From Lytechinus pictus (taxonomy: Eukaryota; Echinodermata; Echinoidea; Temnopleuroida; Toxopneustidae), in assembly GCF_037042905.1 (NCBI RefSeq), contig NC_087249.1:14062901-14126900 (forward strand): a stretch of DNA of 64,000 nucleotides. Reading direction: 5' to 3'. Below the pieces are notes generated by a model. It searched no databases. It saw only the letters and a program-made list of their open reading frames with translations, and was not told the origin of the DNA. The stretch's first letter is position 1. Each line of letters starts with the position of its first letter. Of the stretch, positions 21,159 through 32,191 are shown in pieces. Both the position numbers and the translations under genes were made by a program.

Positions 21159-23108
21159 AGGACAAACTGTATACACTTATACAAGATGTATCAATAGAAA
21201 TGTAATTCACAGTTTCTCGATTGTTCATAAGATGATTATGGAATTAAGAATTATAAAACTTGTATTGCATGATGCTACCACTGCCAGCATTCGATACATG
21301 TATCTAGGACTATAGACCACTACACAATAATTTTCGAAAAAAAAGTAGTGCAAATATCAGCTGATTACTCCCACTGCGTGCAGATGGGCAAATATTGAGA
21401 ATGTGCTTACGAACGATGCAGCTATGCAATCAATTTTATCATCATTGTTTTTAACATTAAAAATAATTTTTCTCAATATCAGTATGTTAGGAGCAATAGG
21501 CTCTTATGAAATAAAACTCAAATAGGTTATAATACATTAAAAAACGTGCTGAGACTTTGTGGATGTTCTTATACCTTTGATTTGTCATTATAATCTGTGT
21601 TAAGCATGAAAGAATGCAATAGAGCTCTCTTATTTCAAGGAGTATGTACCAATCTATTGTACTTAATTTACTCAGATTTCTTCGTTATATACCTTGTGAA
21701 CTCCACATATCAAAAATCTCTAATTCAAGGGAAAATATGTCATGAGCACATAATTAGGGTATGTGGCCAGAAAGAATATTGTAGACCGAATAATTTGATG
21801 CAATATTAATGTAGTAAAGGTTTATGCTCGAAAAATCAGTACCTATTCTTTACTGTGATGTAAGTTTCAATAGCTCCAGGCATGACTGCAATGAATAAAT
21901 CCATATGTCAGTGAAGTCGTAATCTTACAAGTGTTGCTGTAAAGTCCATTGCAAAAAACCAGTTCAATGATTAACATAAAAATTATTTTATAATAACCTT
22001 TTAGTATCAACTCTCAACTTAATTTCACTGAAATCAGGTTTAAAATGGCATTTACTGGAGCTCATGTAGAAGTATGACATCATTGGCATCTGTATTCATT
22101 CAATCATTGCAGCCATGCCTTTATTTTGCGCAAATCAAAATTTATATTGAAGTAAAGAAAACCTCCTGTAAGCATGGCTATAAGTCACGCCCCCCCCTCA
22201 GATTATTGAAGCATAAATCAAATTATTTCCGGAGTTGGTACTCTTTCAGGCCATATATAATAATCATGCGTTCATGACATGTTTATCTCTGCATTCAAAC
22301 ATTTCTATTCAGCATATGTGGCGTATAATACATGTTATAGTCATGCAGATCATGTTGTAAGTCTTTCTATGTATCAACACATTTTATACTACATATTTTG
22401 TATATTTGCTTTTATAAGTGGAATGATAAACTGAAGTGGAAATTTGAATATGAAATCTAAAGTCTTGTAATCTAGGAATATCAATATTTTACTTTTTTAG
22501 ACCAGTGGTTGAAGAAAAAGGGTTCAGACTTTACTCGTTGGATCATGCAATTAATGGAAGGATTATGCGTATCATATTTGATGATCATTGGAAATGTCAA
22601 AGCTTGTGCACTTGTACTGATTATGTAGAGAAGGTGTCTTTTCACCAAATCTTTCTTTGTCAATCTCTTCTAAGTGTAGATGGCATTGTTGTATCTATCA
22701 AAATCTGTCTCGGTGCATTATACCCCCACATTCCAAATTTACTGATTAAATTCTCTGTTTTTTTTTCTAAATGTATTTTTGTATTCTCGTTATTGAGTAC
22801 CTACAGTATGTTGTATTTTGGTATGTTGTAAACTTTATAATAATGTCAAAGACATGATCTTTTTTTATATAAATGTGGAAATAAACTTTGTGAACTGTGC
22901 TTATGTCTGAACCTCAATGCTCAAATTACATTAAAACCTATGAAATTGTACATATTGGATTGTGCTGTTTAGTTCTGTCTATACATATGTGGGCAAATTG
23001 ATATAGGATCTATATATGACTATGTACATGTATATCATGTGAAAATGTGTGTAACTGTGATTGGTCGAATGGGATTCATTAGAAAAAAAATTACCTATCA
23101 ACACATGG

Positions 23109-23256
23109 AGGGAGTGTTTCATGAAAGGACTTGTCAGACGTTTATCTGACAAGTCTTGTTTTATATGATAGTTACCATAGGAACTGAGTGTCTCAGCCAA
23201 TCAATATCGAGGAAAGTTGTCAGATCTGGCAACTTTTCAGATGAGAAATGTTAATG
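23109..23256. repeat. foldback element (CATGAAAGGACTTGTCAGACG family)
   Basis: GTTTCATGAAAGGACTTGTC, then ATCTGACAAGTC form an inner hairpin. The distal part has GTTACCATAGGAAC, CAGCCAATCA and AGTTGTCAGATCTGGCAACT. Related to 49793-49921 and 8431-8592; the first 30 bases recur in 43912-43945. Confidence 0.75.
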
Positions 23257-24248
23257 TAAGTCTCCCCAGGGCTCAGTGGCGGATCCAGGATTCGCAAGGC
23301 GGAAAGGAGAAGGGCCTTGATTTCTATTAAAGGAAAAAAGATAACAAAAAAATTGTTACCACCTACAGGGTACATTTTCCATCAAAATTGTTGAGGCTGC
23401 AAGCCTACAAAATCCTTTGGTTTTGGCAAGCAAGGCCAGGGAGCACATTTGCACTTTCATAATATATACAAAAAATTTGTGTAGAGCCCTGCCCCGCTCT
23501 GCACTGTGATGGACTACCTTCGATTGAACGATTTTTCCATCTCCATTTTTCAAACCAAAGTTTTTAAAATAGCCTCTCAGGCTTGCAGTCTGTAATCGAA
23601 TGTAAGCTAGACCTTTGTTTGTTTTCTAAATTGATTTTGAAAGTGCATTGGATCTTTCTTCTGTTTTTTCACTATTCTCTATTTCATAACAATATTTTAG
23701 AATTTCATAAGAAATACAGATATTTATTGTCTGCTGCAGCTTTTAAGCTGTGACTATCAAGCTTGATTGTGGTTCCAAATTTTGAAAACTCGTCATATAT
23801 TTGTTTGTTTTCAGCACAACTTTGGCTCTTGTTGGAAAGTCAAATTTCATAATTGTCAAAACCACTAGATTTCTTTTTTTGTAGGGTTGGTTTATGTTGG
23901 TTTTGTTTAACTTTCTAAAGACATTGCTTTTCATGAGATATGCCTTTGATTTCATAATTGACTGCAGCTAGTACATGTACAAGCATATTTCTAGACACTA
24001 GATGAAAGAAATGAAAGAAATATTTACAAATACTTACCCAGACAATGTATATAGAAAATATGTTTTTATCACAATTTACAAAATCAAAGTAAAATGTTCA
24101 TTTCTATATGAAAAAATCAGACAATTGTCTCAAATCTGCAGCCATTGCTCAGTTTTGATGATTAATTTGTATGTTTTGTCTTGTCAATTCCAGACTGCTG
24201 CTCTATACTACAGGAAAACTTTTATTTGAAATGAGAATATTAGAGCAC

Positions 24249-24254
24249 TTTATT
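24249..24254 (-). terminator. candidate polyadenylation signal of the kinase gene
   Basis: TTTATT on the plus strand is AATAAA on the minus strand, 83 nt beyond the kinase stop codon. Confidence 0.45.
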
Positions 24255-24336
24255 TTCTTTGGTATTTTTGTACCCCTTCCTGTTTTAAAATACCACAATA
24301 ATTGCGACTTAACATCCTTTCCAATACATTGCCTGT

Positions 24337-27300
24337 CTACATCAAACACTCTAAGTATTCGATAATTTCTCTGATGGTCATTCGTTTGAGGGGAGATTTC
24401 TGCGTACAGACGGTGCCGATGAAATTGAGCTCGTCGTTGTACGCAGCTGCGACCCCCATCAACTTCAGGACACGGCCGAGCTGGAACACATCGCTCATGA
24501 TGGTGGTGCCCTGATCGTCGAGGGCACACTCCGGAGCAATGTGCGTGTAAATCTCCTGTTAGTTTAAAAACAAAGAAACAAACCAGCTTTAAAACATGTA
24601 ACACTTTATAGTTGGAAGGTGACAGATACATATTAAAACCGTACTATTTACATGTATTTTCCATTCTTGAATAATGCTGTATGAGCTTTGTATGTGCAGG
24701 TTCCCAAAGCACTTTGTATATTCTTACCATACACTGTAGCTTGAGATTTAGCAATTAGTATTTTATACTTTTAGTCATATTTTGTAGATTTCATCAGGTA
24801 AACGAGGCGAAAGACTCATCTAAAGGCAGTTTATTTTTCATGAACAAGATCAGTTTGAGGGTGTGCTGCTTAGGCTACACAAAAATAGGGAACTTCCAAA
24901 ATAAGGACATGTGGTTGTTAAATGGAAGGAAACAAGTTTTTAGCTGATCTACACACCTTACCTCTTCAAAAAAGGTTGTATAAGAAAAATGTTTTAGCAA
25001 TTGTATATTATATTGAAAATTTACAATATTACATGTAAGTTCAATCTCAGTCCGGCAGTTGTCAATTGAGCGGTACTCTTTGACAGACCATACTTACCTT
25101 TCTCCTATACTTCTCCTTTTCCTGCTGAGAAAGATAGCAGAAGAAAGGAGATGCCTGTGGGAAGACCAGCCCGAAGTCAACGATCACCGCCTCCCAGCGA
25201 CCCGTCCGGGTCTTCCTTAGGAGGCAGTTGTCCTCCTTGAGGTCATTCATGAGGTATCCCATCCCATGCATCTGACCAAGGGAGATGGTGATATCGAGAG
25301 CTAGCTGATACCTGAAAGAAAGCAGAAGAGGATATTGGTAAATATCCATTTGATTTTGGAATGATATTTTTTTAAAGGAGACTGCTTAACTGATTCTACA
25401 GAGATTAACTTATACATCAACCATTAGTGTCATTTGTGCATTCCATGTTTCAACAAGCAGTGCCAACTGATCTTGTAGGTGTCTTTTGCTACCTAGGTGA
25501 TTCTTGTAGAGTATACATGGTCCTCTTGACATTTGTTATTTCACTGTTAAAATTAAAAAGGTACTTACCACTCTTTGGTACTCAACACTAGCTCTCGCAT
25601 ACCTCGCGCCAAAGTCCAAGACTCTCCGGTGGCGGGGTCACCGACAAACCCCATAGCCAGACCAACGTAGCCCAGGCTTGTCTCGAGGCAGCCCAGGTAG
25701 CTTGGGAAGCAGTTGTTGCGACCTATGATGTCAAGGAGGCCGGCTTCCTCAGCAATGTGGCCCATCTATCAAGAGAAAAGAAGTTTAAGATCTGGGTCCT
25801 TTTTTCACTAAGACTTACGATGAAAACAAATGCACAATTTCTATGAGTTAACTTGTTTCAGTAGCTTTTAACTGTTATTGCAAATTTGTCATAACAAGTT
25901 TTATGACATGCGTCCCGTGTTTTACTTTTCTACACTCTGTTGAAAGAGTTATATCATGAAGCTAACGCATAGCTCCATGATTATATTGCCTGTCACTGTT
26001 CTTAAGAGGGAAGTAATAAATGCTTTTAGGGTATGCAGTTTGTAAAACAGTTTGTTTTGCAGTAGAACTCATTCAAGATAAGATCACTCCATCACTAATG
26101 AACTCCATTATTTAATCTTCACTATCCGTCAAATTGATCTCAACAGTGAGTGAAAAGAGTTCATGATTGGGCCTGTCATTGTTTTACTTTTGTAGAGTGA
26201 TAAATAATGACAAATAACCAACCTTCTCGTTCATCTCCTGGATGTCATCAGGGAGCTTGAAGATCTTGACAGCTATTGGCTCGTTGGTAACCTCGTGCCT
26301 GAAGAGTTGGACAGTAGCGCTGACCCCACTGCCCAGGATGACATCCCCACCTCCTGGATGGAAGGGCTTGAGGTCGTCCATGCTCTACACCAAGGAGGTG
26401 ACCGGGACGGCTGCTGTGCTCTGGCCCGCGCTAGCCGCTACAACCCCACCCACTGATGGTGATCTAGAGAGATGTAAAGACAGACAGAAACTGATCAGTG
26501 CTGTTCAGAGCAATTTGATTTCCAAAGTGTGATATCTCATTTCAACCTAATAATCCAAAGTTATTCCTTGATGGGTTTACATCGAATGTTGATAATTATC
26601 TTGCTTCGTTGAGGGTCCTGAAAGAATGCACAAAAAGGAAAAACTTTTTATCAACATAAACAGCAAGATTCAATTTTTCATTTAATCATATCATATTAAA
26701 CCTTCAATACATTTAATCACCCTTTTAGATAATTTTTCAATACTCTTACCGTGGGCTTGGGAGTGGTGAAGAAAAGATGGTCACCGAGGCCTGAGTAGGA
26801 GGGATGGTAGCAGGAGGAGGAGGACCGTTGACTTCTGACACCAAACCACTCACATCTGGACTGGATCTTGGAAGTCTAGTAAAGAAAGATATAAGAATTT
26901 GAGGAGGAAAAATCAGAAACCAAAATATCTACTTCATGAAGCATGAAGCTGTCATTCTTTGATTTTCATATAAATCTATGTCTTTTTTATTTCTCTGTAT
27001 TGCAGTATCCTTCATCTTAACCACGAAAGCCATGTTTCAAATGACAAATAATAGGTACTGAATTCTTTCAGGTAACTTCCACTTCATTCTTACCCAGTGG
27101 GCACAGCTAAGGTGTCAATGGGTGCTGTGTCTGGTGTAGTGTTGGGATACGGTGCTGGTGTAGAGGGAAGGTAGGGTGTGAAAGGAAGATCGGGTGAAGG
27201 GGGAGGGTTGGGTGCTACTCTAGTGTCAGATGGTTCCAAGGGAGGTGTTTGATGGTTACCCTCGGCAAAACTGAAATTGTTGTAAGAAACACCTTATTAC

Positions 27301-29855
27301 CTATCAACTTTTGTGAAATTTTAAGATTTCTATTGAGAGTGTGTTGAAATATTTATATAATTCTTTTCAGTACTCTTTTTTTCCATTAACTATTCTTATA
27401 TCTTTTACATGAGTCTATACCAGAAATCAACATGATTCCCACATCATAGACATGATAGAAATGAGTATCAATTAGAAAAAAAAAAGTATTGACTCTTTTG
27501 ATTCAGATGAACACTTACCAGGTGACACGAACAGTCTGACTGGCGACAGGAGAGGCAAGGGCTGGTTGCCAAGTCAAGTCCTGAAGAGATAAACATGTAT
27601 GAATGTATTTAATTAGTTCTTTTTATGCATTCACTTCACATTGTGATCAAGATCATGATCAGTAATGAAATTGTGAAATGTATTTAATGTTGGTAAAATA
27701 ATATTTAAAAATAGTGAAATTGTATTATATTTTATTCATTTATTTATTTATTTAATTGTTTATTTATTTATTTGTTTATCTATTTATTTATTTTTTCATA
27801 GTAGGATATCATTTTTTACAATTTCATCTAGTTACTAGTTGATCAATAAGAAAATTCTTTTGTAGGTGTGTGTGTGTGTGGGGGGGGGTAATCTTTTCAT
27901 TCAATTCACTCCTGGGCTTTCATAGGACCCCTTTGAGCAATTATATGGCAGTGCAAGTATCCATTGTAATTAATGAAATCAATACAAAAAATAATTCTAC
28001 CTGAAGTTGCTGGACAGCAGAATCCCACTGTCGTCTGGCCTCTGCCAGCTCCATTTCCAGGACCTGAATCTTCATGGCAGCATCGATGTTCTTCTTCTCG
28101 ATGGCCCGAGCCCTCTTCTCTGCGGCCAGCCGTCTCTCCTCGGCTTCATGGACTTCATGGCTGATGTCGTCCACAAGCTTACAGAGATCACCATCAGCTT
28201 CAACTCCAAGCTCCGATGCCAGACTCTGTCAAGATCATCATAGAATTCAATTATTAATAACAATAATTTTTTACATACATATTTTCATATTGAAAAAGAT
28301 ATATATATGATTGAGTTTTTATTCACTGCCTAGCAAGATAACAAAAAATATTTGCACTCAATATTCAGAACATTTAATCCTCTACTTCCAGTTCTCATCA
28401 TTTTTTGTAATATAATTCACTCATTCAAATTGTTTGACATATATTCAGATTTTATTTTATCATTTTTTTATATAACATTGAAATCAAAGTTTTTATATCA
28501 GAAATGTTATCAATTCACTCATTAAGATTGTTTGACATACTTTTTTTATATATAACATTTAATTATGTTTTATATCAGTCTTATTAAGCTTTGAATTATC
28601 TCTTTTGTCTGAACATCAATTATACTCAGCCATTAATATTTGGTCATACAAGATGTGTATTGGTCAGACTTGTTGTGTAGACCAGCCTCTTTGTGTTATC
28701 CACTTGATCTGACTAAGTTTAAAAGCAATAATCTGGAACTCCTAAACTTAATTTTGGTATATATTGGTGAGTGCAATTGAAGTACCATAAATTACTCTGT
28801 TAAAATCTCCAATGGAAAAAATATGTAATAATCTGCCTCCATCATTCATTAGATTTTACACAAGGCAAGACAACTAAGAGTCTTATAAATAATTTGAATA
28901 TTCATATGACATGATTGACATCAAATTGTTGAATAAGAGTAACTTGAATTGAATTCAAATATATTTACAAGAGAAATATATATATTTTAGATCTAGAAGC
29001 ATGATGGAATTATATTAATTTAGTATGATATTCTAATCATTTTGACAAATCCATGATAATTCTAACAACTTACAAGAAGTCGTTCCTCAAGCTGCTGTTT
29101 CTGCGAAGAATTCTGAAGGCATTCTAGGAGGAGCTTTCCCGTGAGCTGATTGGCTGGTGGGATTGGGTTGGAAGACTGGGAGATAGTCGGATCCTCGTAA
29201 GACCAACACAGCTTCTGTTTGTGATCATGGAAAGATGAAGAAACTTGATTACATAGGGAAAATTCTTGGCATTTTAGAAATGAAATTAACTCACAACAGT
29301 TCGATGTAAGAGAGGGGGGGGGGGTTAGATTGTCAAAAAAGTGATTATGTCATAAAATATCATTGTTAAGAGTAGCACCATAGATTGAAAGAATTAAGGG
29401 AGGGAGGAAGGAAGAAAGAGGAAGGAAAGAAGAAAGAATGGGAGGGAGGAAGGAATAAAGAAAGATTATTGGAAATTTCAACTTTTACATATTAAACATT
29501 TTTGCGAAAGGGTTAAGGAAAAAATAATTTTCAGCAGCTTCTTTTTGCCATTGAAAAAATAATTTGTATACAGAATATGTCAGAAAAGGGGTTGAGAAAA
29601 AAAACTATTCATGGGGGTTTGATAGGCCTATATGGTTTGTTTTTTCTCATTGCTTGCATCCTATATCAGATTGACAAAATGTCCTTCATGAGTGTGTGTA
29701 TGTGTGGGATCATATTCAAGTCATAAATGTGAGCTTACATCCAAGGGGTTAACCATCGATGGTCTGATGGTAACAGGAGAAGCTTGCCCGACGCAGGGCA
29801 GCGGCCTACCAAGGACCCAGGGGTATGGAGATCGAATGCGTCCAACGCAATACAT
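24337..29855 (-). CDS. divergent protein kinase with N-terminal coiled coil; in-frame TAG between linker and kinase domain
   Basis: Minus-strand exons in transcript order: 29739-29756 (or starting at an ATG at 29855), 29074-29214, 28001-28225, 27519-27580, 27094-27270, 26750-26875, 26223-26463, 25569-25765, 25098-25311, 24337-24555. All are GT/AG and phase-consistent, about 540 codons. The exon at 28001-28225 is an Arg/Glu/Ala-rich coiled coil; the next three exons are Pro/Ser/Thr-rich. Kinase domain, numbered from the ATG at 26381: Gly-loop LGSGVSATV (16-24), ATP lysine AVK (K39), catalytic loop MNDLKEDN (D142, N147; the usual HRD is MND), VDFG (D164), IAPE in the last exon, stop at 24337-24339, 262 residues. 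A TAG at 26385-26387 interrupts the otherwise open frame two codons before that ATG. I do not recognise an orthologue. It may be a kinase translated from the internal ATG, a nonsense allele, or a pseudogene. The first exon is the least certain. Confidence 0.72.
26223..26463 (-). CDS. kinase exon carrying the internal TAG and the Gly-loop
   Basis: The acceptor ...ctctctag enters in the phase set by the previous exon and gives SPSVGGVVAASAGQSTAA, then PVTSLV, then TAG (26385-26387), then SMDDLKPFHPGGG and the nucleotide-binding loop. The donor (GTTGGT) is slightly non-consensus. The frame on both sides of the TAG is the same, and both sides connect in phase to their neighbouring exons. Confidence 0.75.
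29211..29220 (-). promoter_or_regulatory. tandem NAGNAG-type splice acceptor of the kinase gene
   Basis: On the minus strand ACAGAAG precedes CTGTGTTGG, so either CAG or AAG can act as acceptor. The two products differ by one lysine before LCWSYEDP. Confidence 0.4.
29395..29462 (+). repeat. polypurine (GGGA/GGAA/GAAA) tract
   Basis: About 70 bases almost entirely A and G, with GGGAGGGAGGAAGGA-type repeats, in the first or second intron of the minus-strand kinase gene. It is capable of triplex (H-DNA) structure in principle. Confidence 0.7.
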
Positions 29856-29856
29856 C

Positions 29857-32191
29857 GCCAAACGTTGTTTCCAAGTGATAGAAAATAGAAACTTTTCGAT
29901 CTACGAAAAGGAATTTGAAGGGGGGTGGGAAAGAATAGATAAATGGAAATACATGGAGCAAATTTGGCAAAGAATACCATGTGTTAAATACCACTTCCCG
30001 AACACCGCCTCCACCTATATTGCCTATGCAAAAAAGTTGAATGTGAGTAATATATAGGGCCTAATAATATTTCATAAATCTGTTGAAAACTATGACCGGA
30101 TGGCCAGCGTATCATTTTTTTGTTGTCATTTTTAATGAATATATTAATGTAAAAGACAAGGCATAGTATAATGGATTATGTTTCCGTTAAGTCATCGATC
30201 GGTGAAAAATAACTTCGTATTTTCATAAGATAACTTCTTTCTCTATCTTCATGATTGACAAGAAAACATTTCGATTTTCTTTTAACTCGTTCAGTTCATT
30301 ATTATCTATAAAGACAAGATACCTACCTGCCGGATTCAAGGATTTTAGAATTGAGAAATCAGTCAAAAGGTTCTGGTCTCTTAAAGAAAGAAGAATTCAA
30401 ACCACGCCAAAAAGCTTCAGTGATATTTATTAGAACCCTCGCCAATGGGCCACTGACATTGTTGAATATATGTCTCCAGTAGTTCGTAGGGGGATTTACT
30501 ACGGGTTCTAAATTATGAACAAAAAAGTGGACCTTTTATAGTTCCAGCTTTTACCAATAGGAGGGCTGGAATATTTTTATCCATATTTTCCCGATCGGCA
30601 ACTATAAGCTAACTAAAGATTTTCAGCAGTATATCTTAACTTTATTCCGTGGATAAGGTATCTCATAAACATTTTAAAAAAAACGTAATGCAAGCGCAAA
30701 CTCAAACTTTGCGTCATGTATTCATTCATAAAAATTGAACATTCTGAGAGCACTTTTAGTAATCAAGATGCACCTAATAACTAATTAAACAATTAATGCG
30801 AGCGCGAAGCGCGAGAAAACATTCTTAGGCTTACTGATCTAAAAATTGACTTGTTTAGGTCTGCTTGCAGTGACTCATGGAGATGATGCATATCTCACCA
30901 ACAAAAAAATGCGAGCGAGAAACGCGAGCTGAGAATTTGTTATAATGTAACTCGATAAGGACATGCATGCTGTTTCAGGGTGGGTATAGGCCTATATTGA
31001 TTCAAGCGCGAAGTGAAATTGGCCATTTAGACCTAAAACGAGATATTCTAAGCACGCTCTGAAAACGTGAACATAAGAACTATATAGCACTTAAAACGTT
31101 TTATACATCTTCTGGATATAGCAAAGACGTACGGTTTTTGGAATTCAGAAGTGTTACATATCTCGCCAAAATAATGCAAACATGTCATACTGTGGTCACT
31201 TTTGCAGATAATACTTGCTTGATGATGTTTCAGAGAATAGGCTTACACTAAATTTGGTTCATGGCTGTTGAAACATAATACCAACATATTATTCTCATAC
31301 TTCCATAATTTGAATATAATGGGCATGCAATTTGCTAAAATTTGCATAAATGAATAAATTCACATTCGATTCCCAGTCGCCAATCTTATCGAATCTTATC
31401 CGGCAAAATCAATGCTGTATTCAAAAAGTATAGTATAGTAAACAAATTAAGACATTGTCCTAGATTTGTGAATGAAAACAATTGTATTCATGCATTGTCA
31501 TTTTCAATAGATTCATGCACAGTCATATATTTCATGATCCTATTCGCCATTTACTATCTTTTATTAACTAGAAATAGCCTTCTTGCAAAAGTTGGGATTT
31601 TAACTTGATGTTGAGGTATATTTTAAGTGTTAAGTCTGCATAAAATTTAAATACATGTTTATGTAGCAATTTTTTTAAAAATAAGCTCACATATTGCACA
31701 TATTAATGTTATATTAAAAGTGTAATGGTATGTTAGGAATTAATTTATTGTGGAATGCTATTGAATTTGCGTTTTTTTTTGCATAAAATAAACACATCCA
31801 TAAAATAGCCGCATTTTATTAGAATTTCACATGGCCTATATCTTCTTCTAAAAATGACCCACATGCAGCAGATAGGGTTTTTACTACTTCTCTACAGTGA
31901 TAATAGATTTTGTATTTTCTGCATAAAATCAGCATAAATTAGCATTTTTAAGTAGGATGCAGGCCCTGCCAGTCACCGATTTCTGGATTTAATGCTCATA
32001 TCTTGCATCACGACGTACCGCTCTTGCTTGTTTTGTTTTTGTTTTCTTCACACGGTACGACCACGCCTACTCATTTGATTTGCGGTCGCCAAGAGCTAGC
32101 CTGGAGTACAACCCCGCGTACAATAATAATATACAACTACAAGGCAATAAAGCCGGAATCACTCAACTTTAAGTCTTAGATCTGGAGCAAT
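29857..32191 (+). other. divergent intergenic region between kinase and C1orf43 homologue
   Basis: No supported gene. It probably contains the promoters of both genes. The 150 bases before the C1orf43 ATG have moderate GC (ACCACGCCTACTCA, GCGGTCGCCAAGAGC) and are the best candidate for its 5' UTR. The rest is AT-rich. Confidence 0.4.
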
